Made by a program: the position numbers and the translations under genes | Shown here: positions 22,855-30,635 of the stretch, one piece after another | How the letters are laid out: each line of letters begins with the position of its first letter | How positions within the stretch are numbered: the stretch's first letter is position 1 | Source of the DNA: an uncultured Clostridia bacterium | GTDB lineage: Bacteria; Bacillota; Clostridia; Christensenellales; Borkfalkiaceae | Direction: 5' to 3' | DNA length: 64,000 nt | Assembly (NCBI GenBank): GCA_947631005.1 | Contig: CANRJR010000003.1 | Coordinates: forward strand, 1 to 64,000 | The notes under the pieces: generated by a model | Database searches by the model: none | Told to the model about the DNA's origin: nothing | What the model saw: the letters and a program-made list of their open reading frames with translations, nothing else

Positions 22855-24681
22855 ATGGTTAGAGAAGATTTACGAAACATCGCGATCATCGCGCACGTCG
22901 ACCACGGCAAGACGACGCTGGTCGACCAAATGCTCAAACAGGGCGGCACATTCCGCGAAAACCAGGTCGTGGAAGAGCGCGTCATGGACAGCGGCGATCT
23001 CGAACGGGAGCGCGGCATCACCATTCTTGCAAAGAACACATCCATTCACTATCGCGGCGTGAAGATCAACGTCGTCGATACGCCCGGACACGCCGATTTC
23101 TCGGGAGAGGTCGAACGCGTGCTGAAAATGGTTTCGGGCGTTCTCATCCTCGTCGACGCCGCCGAGGGTCCGATGCCGCAGACCCGCTTTGTCACCCAAA
23201 AAGCCCTCGAAATGGGGTTGAAACTCATCATCGTCGTTAACAAGGTCGACCGTCCCGACGCACGCGTCCATGAGGTGATCGACGAGGTTTTGGAACTTTT
23301 GATGGATCTCAACGCCTCGGACGACCAGATCGACAGCCCCATCGTGTTCTGCTCGGGCAGGGCGGGGACATCCTCGCTCGATCCCGACGTTGCGGGCGTA
23401 GACTTAAAGCCGCTCTTCGACACCATTTTGGAGCACTTTCCGCCCCTCGAACTCGACGAGACCGCGCCGCTTCAACTGCTCGTCTCTTCCATCGACTATA
23501 ACGATTACGTCGGGCGCATCGGCATCGGACGGATCGAACGCGGCGTCGCCGTGCAGGGCGCGGACGTCGTCGTGTGCAACTACAACCATAAAGACGTGAA
23601 CCTGCGGGGCAAGCTCGTCAATCTCTACGAGATCGAGGGGCTCGAACGCGTTCCCTGCGAGAGCGCGAAAGCGGGGGACATCGTGTGCTTCTCGGGGCTC
23701 GAAAAAATCAACATCGGCGATACCGTCTGCGCCGCCGATAACGTCGAACCCGTCTCGTTCGTCAAGATCTCCGAACCGACGGTCGAAATGATCTTTTCGG
23801 TCAACGATTCGCCGTTTGCGGGAAAGGAAGGCAAGTTCGTTACGACCCGCCACCTGCGCGACAGGCTGTACCGCGAACTTCTGCGCGACGTTTCCCTGCG
23901 CGTCGAAGACACCGCCTCGACGGATTCCTTCCGCGTGAGCGGCAGAGGGGAGATGCACCTCTCCATTCTCATCGAAACCATGCGCCGCGAGGGGTACGAG
24001 TTTCAGGTCAGTTCGCCCAAAGTACTCTATAAAACGATCGACGGGGAAAAGTACGAGCCCGTAGAGCGGCTCATCGTCGACGTTCCCGAAAATAGTACGG
24101 GCGTCGTATTCGAGAGCATGGGAACGCGCAAGGGCGAGCTCGTGCACATGAGCGCGATCGGGTCGAGAATGCGCCTCGAATTTCTCATTCCCGCCCGCGG
24201 TCTGTTCGGCTACAAGAGCGAATTTATGACGGACACCAAGGGCGAGGGCGTAATGAGCTCGGTATTCTTTGAATATCAACCCTACAAAGGGGAGATCCAG
24301 CGGAAGATCACGGGGTCGCTCGTCGCCTTCGAAACGGGGGAAGCCGTCACCTACGGTCTCTTTAACGCGCAGGGGCGCGGCACGCTGTTCATCGGTGCAG
24401 GCACGCCCGTCTACGAGGGAATGGTCGTCGGCGTTTCGCCCAAAGAGGGAGACATCAACGTGAACGTCTGTAAGACCAAACACCTCACGAATACCCGCTC
24501 TTCCTCGTCGGACGACGCGCTTCGCCTTATCCCGCCCAAGCGGTTGAGCCTCGAAGAGGCACTCGAATTTATCGGCGACGACGAGCTGCTCGAAATCACG
24601 CCGCTCAACGTACGCATCCGCAAACAGATCCTCGACGGGGAGCTTCGCGCCAAGGCGCGCGCCAAAGCGAAACTCTCATAA
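22855..24681 (+). CDS. typA: translational GTPase BipA/TypA
   Basis: 608 residues, full length. The GTPase motifs are AHVDHGKTTL (G1), RGITI (G2), DTPGHADF (G3) and NKVD (G4). EF-G-like domains II, III and V and the BipA-specific C-terminus follow (GLFGYKSEFMTDTKGEG, NVRIRKQILD). It acts on ribosomes in 50S assembly and stress adaptation. It is monocistronic, with its own promoter and terminator. Confidence 0.96.
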   Translation: MVREDLRNIAIIAHVDHGKTTLVDQMLKQGGTFRENQVVEERVMDSGDLERERGITILAKNTSIHYRGVKINVVDTPGHADFSGEVERVLKMVSGVLILVDAAEGPMPQTRFVTQKALEMGLKLIIVVNKVDRPDARVHEVIDEVLELLMDLNASDDQIDSPIVFCSGRAGTSSLDPDVAGVDLKPLFDTILEHFPPLELDETAPLQLLVSSIDYNDYVGRIGIGRIERGVAVQGADVVVCNYNHKDVNLRGKLVNLYEIEGLERVPCESAKAGDIVCFSGLEKINIGDTVCAADNVEPVSFVKISEPTVEMIFSVNDSPFAGKEGKFVTTRHLRDRLYRELLRDVSLRVEDTASTDSFRVSGRGEMHLSILIETMRREGYEFQVSSPKVLYKTIDGEKYEPVERLIVDVPENSTGVVFESMGTRKGELVHMSAIGSRMRLEFLIPARGLFGYKSEFMTDTKGEGVMSSVFFEYQPYKGEIQRKITGSLVAFETGEAVTYGLFNAQGRGTLFIGAGTPVYEGMVVGVSPKEGDINVNVCKTKHLTNTRSSSSDDALRLIPPKRLSLEEALEFIGDDELLEITPLNVRIRKQILDGELRAKARAKAKLS

Positions 24682-24697
24682 TTCGACTTTTGCGAAG

Positions 24698-24716
24698 TAC
24701 TATGTATGACATAATA
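24698..24716. repeat. dispersed palindrome, copy 1
   Basis: TACTATGTATGACATAATA, the most symmetrical copy (TATGT-ATG-ACATA). The preceding ACTTTTGCGAAG is shared with copy 4. It lies between typA and yabP. Confidence 0.65.
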
Positions 24717-24718
24717 TC

Positions 24719-24748
24719 GAAAAAACCCGCGGTTTTCGCGGGTTTTTG
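24719..24748 (+). terminator. typA terminator
   Basis: AAACCCGCG / CGCGGGTTT stem with TTTTT on the descending side. It starts 2 nt after the palindrome. Confidence 0.85.
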
Positions 24749-24757
24749 CATGAATTT

Positions 24758-24786
24758 ACATATTTTTCGCCGCCGCGGCATACCGT
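24758..24786 (+). promoter_or_regulatory. candidate sigma-E (sporulation) promoter of yabP
   Basis: ACATATT (24758-24764), 14-bp spacer, CATACCGT (24779-24786). This resembles the Bacillus sigma-E pattern (KMATATT, 14-15 bp, CATACANT). yabP and yabQ are known to be under sigma-E in B. subtilis. The start would fall within a few bases of the ATG at 24792. Confidence 0.5.
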
Positions 24787-24791
24787 AGAGT

Positions 24792-25049
24792 ATGCGCGAA
24801 GAAATCAAGCAAAGCGTACTTACGATCGAGCAACAGAGCAAAATTTCCATGACGGGCGTCTCTTCCGTCGACGGTTTTTCTGAAAACGAAATTACGCTTA
24901 CGGTCAACGGCAAGCGCGTCGTTATCCGCGGGGCGCATTTGAAAGTGCTCGCCTTTTCGGAGGGGAGCGGGAATTTCTCGGCGGGCGGCGAGGTCGCGTC
25001 CATTCGGTTCGGCGGAAAGGGGGGAGCCTTAAAAGGGCTCTTGCGGTAG
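24792..25049 (+). CDS. yabP: sporulation protein YabP
   Basis: 85 residues of the YabP/YqfC family, small beta-rich proteins needed for spore cortex formation in B. subtilis. SKISMTGVSSVDGFSENEIT and KRVVIRGAHLKVLAFSEGSG follow the family pattern. It is slightly shorter than B. subtilis YabP. There is no clear Shine-Dalgarno. The GTG of yabQ overlaps its stop by 1 nt, the canonical yabPQ arrangement. Confidence 0.85.
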   Translation: MREEIKQSVLTIEQQSKISMTGVSSVDGFSENEITLTVNGKRVVIRGAHLKVLAFSEGSGNFSAGGEVASIRFGGKGGALKGLLR

Positions 25050-25426
25050 TGCGGGAACAGATCTTTACCTTTCTCGTCTGCGTTCTCTGCGGCGTTATGG
25101 GCGGCGTTCTCTACGACGCCGTATCTCTCGTTCGCGCGCCGTTCCGCATGCGGTGGGTGCGCGTCGTTTCCGATATTGTGTTTTGTCTCCTGTTCGGCGT
25201 GCTCTTTCTGTGCGTGTCGCTTGCCGCGCGCTTTCCCGACTTCCGCTTTTATATGTTTCTCGGCTGTTTGGGGGGACTTTTCCTTTATTCGAAAAGTTTC
25301 CATAAAATTGTTGCATTTTCCGCAAAAACGGTATATAATAAAATCAACAAGGCACAAAAGGAAAGGCGGACATGTCGGGAAAAAAGATCACGATGCCGGA
25401 GGATAAGGCGAAAAGGATCGCAGTAG
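25049..25426 (+). CDS. yabQ: spore cortex biosynthesis protein YabQ
   Basis: 125 residues with a GTG start. It is an integral membrane protein with helices near 5-25 (FTFLVCVLCGVMGGVLYDAV), 38-60 (VSDIVFCLLFGVLFLCVSLA) and 68-85, and a strongly basic tail. YabQ is needed for cortex synthesis in the forespore outer membrane. The tail is overlapped by the divIC start (55 nt), and a vegetative promoter for divIC lies inside its coding sequence. Confidence 0.85.
   Translation: MREQIFTFLVCVLCGVMGGVLYDAVSLVRAPFRMRWVRVVSDIVFCLLFGVLFLCVSLAARFPDFRFYMFLGCLGGLFLYSKSFHKIVAFSAKTVYNKINKAQKERRTCREKRSRCRRIRRKGSQ
25311..25339 (+). promoter_or_regulatory. internal promoter for divIC inside yabQ
   Basis: TTGCAT (25311-25316), 17-bp spacer, TATAAT (25334-25339), 32 nt before the ATG at 25372, with AAAGGAAAGG as ribosome site. 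Confidence 0.72.
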
Positions 25427-25653
25427 GAGCAACGGTGGCGGGTGTGCTGCTGGTGATTTTTCTTGCGATCGTCATTATCGTGCAGTGCGTGTCGATCGGC
25501 GTGAAGAACGCGCAGTCCCGCAGGTTGTCCCGTTCCATCGAAGAGTACACACAGAGGATCGAAGAGGGCGAAAGGGATCTCGAATTTTACGAATCCGATC
25601 ACGGAAGATATTTCCTTGCGCTCGAACGGGGTTGGCGCAGTGCCGACAAATGA
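25372..25653 (+). CDS. FtsB/DivIC-family septum protein
   Basis: 93 residues: a short basic cytosolic N-terminus, one membrane helix (VGATVAGVLLVIFLAIVIIV, about 18-38) and an extracytoplasmic coiled coil (QSRRLSRSIEEYTQRIEEGE). Size, topology and the yabPQ-divIC position match DivIC, which forms the FtsL-DivIB-DivIC complex at the division site. Sequence in this family is poorly conserved, so the call rests mainly on topology and context. Confidence 0.75.
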   Translation: MSGKKITMPEDKAKRIAVGATVAGVLLVIFLAIVIIVQCVSIGVKNAQSRRLSRSIEEYTQRIEEGERDLEFYESDHGRYFLALERGWRSADK

Positions 25654-26510
25654 TCATGAAATTCGCAGTTATCGACATCGGTTCGAATTCCGTCCGCCTC
25701 ATGCTTTGGGCGGACGGAAAATCTATTTATAAGAAAGTCGCAACGACCCGCCTCGGCGAGGGGATCGCCCTTTCGCCCGTCCTTCGCGCCGACGCCATGG
25801 AGCGCACGGCAAACGCCGTCGCAGCGTTTGCGCAGGAGGGACGGGATCTGGGCGCGCAGGTCGTGGCGTTCGCCACCGCCGCGGTTCGGAGCGCAGAGAA
25901 CGGGGATGCGTTTTGCGCGCTCGTCAAAGAAAAATGCGGCGTCACGGTCGACGTCGTATCGGGCGAAGAGGAGGCGCATCTCGGGCTCAACGGCGCGCTC
26001 GGCAAAGAGGAGGGCGGGATCGTCGACATCGGCGGCGCGAGCACGGAGATCGCCTACCGCCAGGGCGGGACGAGCTTTTTTACCAGCCTTCCGATCGGCG
26101 CGGTCCGTCTTTTCGATCTCTGCAAAGACGACAAAGCCGCGCTTTGTGCCGCGATCGGGCGGGAGATCCCCGCTTTGGATCGCATTTCTCTTGCAGGAGC
26201 GGTGTACGCCATCGGCGGTACGGCGTCTACGCTCGCATGCGTGCGGGTGGGTGCTTCGCGTTACGACGGGGCGCGCTTGCAAGATCTTCCGCTCACGCGG
26301 GAATGGGTGCGGGAGACGGCGGAAAACCTGCTCGCCATGACGAGAGAGGAGCGGGAAGCGGTCGCGGGAATGGACGTACGGCGCGCCGATATCATCGCGG
26401 GCGCGTCGCTTTGGCTCGCCTCCCTCATGGAGGCGTTGCGCCTCGACCGCGTGTTGTTTTCCGACCGCGACAATCTCGAAGGATATCTCGTTCAAAGGGG
26501 TCTCATATGA
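25650..26510 (+). CDS. Ppx/GppA-family exopolyphosphatase
   Basis: 286 residues starting MIMKFAVIDIGSNSVRLMLW (phosphate-1 motif of the actin-like ATPase fold). GGIVDIGGASTEIAYR is phosphate 2 and YAIGGTASTLACV the adenosine-type motif. The family splits polyphosphate or the pppGpp 5'-phosphate. It is about 300 residues, the short form without the C-terminal HD domain. ATG overlaps the stop of the DivIC-like gene. Which substrate is used cannot be told. Confidence 0.87.
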   Translation: MIMKFAVIDIGSNSVRLMLWADGKSIYKKVATTRLGEGIALSPVLRADAMERTANAVAAFAQEGRDLGAQVVAFATAAVRSAENGDAFCALVKEKCGVTVDVVSGEEEAHLGLNGALGKEEGGIVDIGGASTEIAYRQGGTSFFTSLPIGAVRLFDLCKDDKAALCAAIGREIPALDRISLAGAVYAIGGTASTLACVRVGASRYDGARLQDLPLTREWVRETAENLLAMTREEREAVAGMDVRRADIIAGASLWLASLMEALRLDRVLFSDRDNLEGYLVQRGLI

Positions 26511-27475
26511 GCGGACGGGCGAAAAGGACGCTATACCATGTGTTCGACGCGGCGTTGTTCGTTGCGGCAGTCGCCGCCGCGGGACTGCTCGCGGGGTTTG
26601 CGTGCGGGTTCGGAACGTTGCCGCGGGACGTCGCGTATGCCGTCGCCGCGCTCGCGCTGTCCGTCGTCTTGAAGCTCGGCGTCGTGTTGCACGAAGCGGG
26701 GCACTTGCTTTTCGGTCTGCTCGCGGGAATGAAGCCGCATGCGGTTTCGGTCGGCTATCTTCGATTCGAGGGGCGGCGCGTCCGTTTTATTCCGCAAGCC
26801 GAGCAACGCGTTGCGGGGGCGACGGAGATGTACCCTACGCGCGGAACGCGGATGCGCACCCGCGTCTTTATGCTCGCGGCGGGGGGGAGCGCGCTGAACT
26901 TCATCGTCGGCGCGATCGGCATCGCACTCTATTTTGCGTTGCCGTATCATCCCGCTCTGCTGTATTTTGCCATGATCTCGGCGTTTTTCCTGTATGAGGG
27001 GATCGCCGCACTGCTTCCCGCGGAGCTTCCCGCAGGCAAGACGGACGGCGCGATCCTATACGGAATGATACGCCGCCGCGCCGAGGAGGACGTGATGCTT
27101 CGCGTGTTCACGGCGCAGGGAATTTTGTACCGCGGAACGTTCGACGATCTACCCGCCGAACTGTTTTGCGCGCCCGTCGTCCGCGAAGATCTTGCGGCGT
27201 GGCATTCGCTGATGCTGTTGCGGGCGCAGGCGGCACTCTTTTCGGGTGACGACGGTGAGGCGGAGGCTCTTTTGTCCCGCTTGCTCGCCGCGGACGGGCT
27301 GTCCGAACAGGCAAAGCGGGAAGCGCGGCGGTATTTTTCTTATTTCAGCGGGGAATTTTATGCGGCGGACGAGACGTTCGCGGGGATACGCGCGCTCGAT
27401 GAGCGGTTGCTCTCTTCGCAGAAAACGAAAAAATCTGCCTTACAGGCAGACGACACAAAAAAAGAATCCCCGTAG
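26507..27475 (+). CDS. M50-family membrane metalloprotease
   Basis: 322 residues with about four membrane segments in the first 190. VLHEAGHLLFG carries the HExxH zinc site within a membrane helix, and AGKTDGAILYG provides the third-ligand DG motif (TDG instead of LDG). This places it among site-2-protease-like enzymes. The C-terminal 130 residues look helical and cytosolic (tetratricopeptide-like). It has no PDZ domain. It overlaps ppx by 4 nt. Such proteases often cut membrane-bound anti-sigma factors, for example pro-sigma-K processing by SpoIVFB, and the yabPQ context makes a spore role conceivable but unproven. Confidence 0.8.
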   Translation: MSGRAKRTLYHVFDAALFVAAVAAAGLLAGFACGFGTLPRDVAYAVAALALSVVLKLGVVLHEAGHLLFGLLAGMKPHAVSVGYLRFEGRRVRFIPQAEQRVAGATEMYPTRGTRMRTRVFMLAAGGSALNFIVGAIGIALYFALPYHPALLYFAMISAFFLYEGIAALLPAELPAGKTDGAILYGMIRRRAEEDVMLRVFTAQGILYRGTFDDLPAELFCAPVVREDLAAWHSLMLLRAQAALFSGDDGEAEALLSRLLAADGLSEQAKREARRYFSYFSGEFYAADETFAGIRALDERLLSSQKTKKSALQADDTKKESP

Positions 27476-27544
27476 CTACGGTGGAATGAAATCAAGGCAA
27501 TACGCCGATGCGATTATGAAGTTGTAGGCGCGACCGAGAGGGAA

Positions 27545-27748
27545 CTAATCAGAAAGTCCGAGTAAGTAATCTGCGGAAACGTTGAAATAACGCGCAATTT
27601 TCGCAATGTTCGATGCCGTCGGGTCGCTTTTATTCGTTTCCCAATAGCACACGATACCCAAACTGACGCTCAAATCCTTCGCCACCGTCGCTTGTGATAG
27701 GCCTCGTTCTTTTCTCAGGCTCATGAGCCGTTCTGCAAAAACTTTCAT
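27545..27748 (-). CDS. small XRE-family regulator
   Basis: 67 residues, essentially a bare HTH_3 domain: MKVFAERLMSLRKERGLSQA, LSVSLGIVCYWETNKSDP, FNVSADYLLGLSD. The promoter places +1 exactly on the A of the ATG and there is no Shine-Dalgarno, so the mRNA is probably leaderless. It is convergent with the M50 protease gene and divergent from the phosphatase gene. Target unknown; autoregulation is plausible because the promoter region is shared. Confidence 0.85.
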   Translation of the reverse strand: MKVFAERLMSLRKERGLSQATVAKDLSVSLGIVCYWETNKSDPTASNIAKIARYFNVSADYLLGLSD

Positions 27749-27754
27749 AAGGGT

Positions 27755-27783
27755 ATTATACTAAATGCAGTGGAAAAATGCAA
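27755..27783 (-). promoter_or_regulatory. promoter of the small XRE gene (leaderless)
   Basis: Minus strand TTGCAT (27783-27778), 17-bp spacer, TATAAT (27760-27755). Predicted +1 is 27748, the first base of the ATG. Confidence 0.75.
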
Positions 27784-27852
27784 CAATTTTTCTATATGTT
27801 TTATGATTTTTTGTAAAAATAATCATCACAAAATCGGTAAAATGATAGATTT

Positions 27853-28359
27853 ATGAAAATAGTAAACAATCAACCCATGAAAAGCGACAGACCCACTCGT
27901 ATTTTGTTTATTTGTCACGGCAACATTTGCCGCTCGACGATGGCGGAAAGCATGTTCACGGATATGGCTCTTAAAAGCGGCGAACTTTCGCGGTTCGAAA
28001 TTTCTTCCGCGGCGACCCATCCCGACGAGCTCGGGCATTCGCCGCACTACGGAACGCGGCAAAAGTTGGCTTCTTGCGGCATCCCGCTCGTTCCGCACCG
28101 CGCCCGCCTTTTGACCCGCGCCGACGGCGAATATTACGACTATATCATCGGAATGGACGAGGAGAATTTGTATTTCATGCGCCGAATCCTCGCGCCCGCC
28201 GACCACGGCAAGATTGCCTTGCTCCTCGATTATACGTCCGCGCCGCGCGCGGTCGCCGACCCGTGGTACACGGGGGATTTCGACGCGACTTACGAAGACC
28301 TCAAAACGGGGATTCAAGCCTTTTGGAAGTTTTTGCACGAAACAAGGAGGGGAGAATGA
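27853..28359 (+). CDS. low-molecular-weight protein-tyrosine phosphatase
   Basis: 168 residues. The P-loop CHGNICRST (CX5R-S/T) and the general-acid region VADPWYTGDF with Asp-Pro are complete, so the enzyme should be active on phosphotyrosine (family often paired with tyrosine kinases of capsule synthesis). An alternative start at 27877 (MKSDRPTRI) would remove eight residues. It overlaps the next gene by 4 nt (ATGA), an odd partner since that is a glycoside hydrolase. Confidence 0.9.
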   Translation: MKIVNNQPMKSDRPTRILFICHGNICRSTMAESMFTDMALKSGELSRFEISSAATHPDELGHSPHYGTRQKLASCGIPLVPHRARLLTRADGEYYDYIIGMDEENLYFMRRILAPADHGKIALLLDYTSAPRAVADPWYTGDFDATYEDLKTGIQAFWKFLHETRRGE

Positions 28360-30635
28360 TTACGCCCGTACCGCTTTCCGACGTCCGCGTCAGCGACGCT
28401 TATGCCGTCCGCGCGCACGCGCTCGAAGTTTCTTATTTGCTCTCGCTCGACACGGGGCGTCTGCTTGCGGGATTTTATGAAAACGCAGGAATTTCGACCC
28501 CATATGCGCGATATGGCGGTTGGGAGTCGCTCTTGATCGGCGGTCATACGCTCGGTCACTATTTGAGCGCGTGCGCGCATTCCTTTGCCACGGCGGGGGA
28601 AGAGCGGGAGGCGTTGTCGTCGCGCATCCAAACCGTCGTCCACGGGCTTGCGGTATGTCAACGCGCGGTCGGGAGCGGGCTCGTTTGGGGCGCGTCACCC
28701 GTGCAAGGCGGCGTCGAAGCGCAGTTCGACAACGTGGAACGGGGGAAAACCAACATCGAACGGGAGGCTTGGGTCCCGTGGTACACGCTGCATAAATTGC
28801 TCGCGGGGCTGTTGGACGCGTATGCGCTCGCGGGGAACGATGAGGCACTTTCGGTTGCGGATGGGCTCGGCGATTGGGTCGCCGCGCGCGTCCTGCGTTG
28901 GGACAAGCGTCTGCAAAATAAGGTCTTGTCCGTCGAATACGGCGGCATGAACGAGGCGATGTATCGGCTCTATTCTCACACAAAAAAGCAGGCGCACGCC
29001 CGCGCGGCGCATATGTTCGACGAGGAAAAGCTGTTCGACGACGTTCTGTCGGAGCGGCGCGACGTCTTGAAAGACAAGCACGCCAACACGACGATCCCCA
29101 AAATTTTGGGCGCGCTGGCGCGCTACCGTGTGTTACACGAAACCGCTTCGGTTGGCGAAAACGATAACATATATCGCTATTTGAACGTTGCAAAGACCTT
29201 TTTCCGTATGGTCGTCGAGCGGCATACCTATGCGACGGGCGGCAATTCCGAGTGGGAGCATTTCGGCGCGGATTTCGTGTTGGACGCGGAGCGCACTAAC
29301 TGCAACTGCGAGACGTGCAACGTCTACAATATGATGAAGCTCGCGCGCGGTCTGTTCGCCGAAACGGGCGAGCGGCAATACCTCGATTACTATGACAACG
29401 CGTTTACGAACGCCATTCTCTCCTCACAGAACCCCGAAACGGGTATGACGACCTATTTTCAGCCGATGGCAGGCGGGTTTTTCAAGGTATATTCCCGTCC
29501 CTACGACAATTTTTGGTGCTGTACGGGGAGCGGCATGGAAAATTTCAGCAAGCTCGGCGACGGCATTTGGTATGAAAGCGGCGATCGGCTTTTGCTCGCC
29601 CGCTATCTCTCCTGCCGTCTCAAAACGGAGCATGCGGAAGTTGCGCTCACCTGCGCGTTCCCGTTCGACGATACGGCGAAAATTTCGATCATACACGGGG
29701 AGCGAGTGCGGCTTTCCCTGTTGTTGCCTTGTTGGAGGGCGGGGGACGCCGTGCTCACGATAAACGGCGCGGAACATATCTGCGGCGGCGACTATGCCGA
29801 GTTCGAAGCGGGCGCGGGCGACGAAATTTCGCTTCGCATTCCCGTCACCGTAACGGCGCAACCGCTTCCCGACGCGCCCGATACCGTCGCATTCCGCTAC
29901 GGCGGCGCGCTGTTGTCGTGCGGGTTGGGGGACGAGGACATGCAGGAGACCGAGACGGGCGTGGGCGTAACCATTCCGAAAAGGCGTATTCTGCCGACGG
30001 AATCCGTCTATTTCGACGACGCAGAAGCCGTTCTCCGTTCGCCCGAAAAGTTTTTCACCCGAGAGGGCGAGACGTTTGTGTTGCACGGCGACGTCGACCT
30101 GCGATTCGGCGTCCATTATAAAAAGTATAAGGAACGCTATGCGATCTACTACCGCATACGGCAGGGCGCGCGGCAGGAAGAGAAAGAGGAGCGCGCGCCG
30201 CTCGACGCCGTACAGCCCGGCTACGGGCAATACGAGACGGACGCACTGCATTCGCTCGACGAAAAAAATTCCGTCGGCGTGACGTCGGACGGAACGTATC
30301 GCTATGCGCGGGCGGGCGGGTATTTTGCCTACGATCTCCGCGTCGCCGCGGATGCGGACAACCTTTTGGAGTTCTCGCTTCGGCGCGCCGACAACGGGAA
30401 AACGCTCAAAATTACGGCGGGCGGCGAGGAAATTTTCGCGGAACGTCTGCTCTATACCATGGGCGAGGAGGAATACGTCCGCACCGTGACGATCCCCGCG
30501 CAAACCGTTGCGCGGCATGCGTGGAAAAAGCAGGTCGACGGACGGGAGGAAACCGTACTTACGTTGCGTTTTTCGGGCTTTTCGGGAAGAGCGAGCGCAA
30601 AGGTGTGCGAATTTCTGCGCATCTATCGCTCATGA
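28356..30635 (+). CDS. GH127 beta-L-arabinofuranosidase
   Basis: 759 residues, GGAGGGGAG before the ATG. It is an (alpha/alpha)6 barrel of the DUF1680/GH127 family, which removes beta-L-arabinofuranosyl units from plant glycoproteins and oligosaccharides. The zinc/cysteine active site of the family is visible: E319-T-C321 in NCNCETCNVYNMM and C388-C389 in FWCCTGSGMENF. ATGGNSEWEHFG is also conserved. There is no signal peptide, so it acts on imported oligosaccharides. No arabinose transporter or other glycosidase is adjacent. It is translationally coupled to the phosphatase. Confidence 0.9.
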   Translation: MITPVPLSDVRVSDAYAVRAHALEVSYLLSLDTGRLLAGFYENAGISTPYARYGGWESLLIGGHTLGHYLSACAHSFATAGEEREALSSRIQTVVHGLAVCQRAVGSGLVWGASPVQGGVEAQFDNVERGKTNIEREAWVPWYTLHKLLAGLLDAYALAGNDEALSVADGLGDWVAARVLRWDKRLQNKVLSVEYGGMNEAMYRLYSHTKKQAHARAAHMFDEEKLFDDVLSERRDVLKDKHANTTIPKILGALARYRVLHETASVGENDNIYRYLNVAKTFFRMVVERHTYATGGNSEWEHFGADFVLDAERTNCNCETCNVYNMMKLARGLFAETGERQYLDYYDNAFTNAILSSQNPETGMTTYFQPMAGGFFKVYSRPYDNFWCCTGSGMENFSKLGDGIWYESGDRLLLARYLSCRLKTEHAEVALTCAFPFDDTAKISIIHGERVRLSLLLPCWRAGDAVLTINGAEHICGGDYAEFEAGAGDEISLRIPVTVTAQPLPDAPDTVAFRYGGALLSCGLGDEDMQETETGVGVTIPKRRILPTESVYFDDAEAVLRSPEKFFTREGETFVLHGDVDLRFGVHYKKYKERYAIYYRIRQGARQEEKEERAPLDAVQPGYGQYETDALHSLDEKNSVGVTSDGTYRYARAGGYFAYDLRVAADADNLLEFSLRRADNGKTLKITAGGEEIFAERLLYTMGEEEYVRTVTIPAQTVARHAWKKQVDGREETVLTLRFSGFSGRASAKVCEFLRIYRS

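Noticed and set aside
23404-24483. Long antisense open frame opposite typA
   Set aside because: Same GC-driven effect; typA is certain from its GTPase motifs.
27476-27544. Possible small RNA between the M50 protease and XRE genes
   Set aside because: Short, with only a weak GTAGCTAC palindrome and no promoter or terminator I could support.
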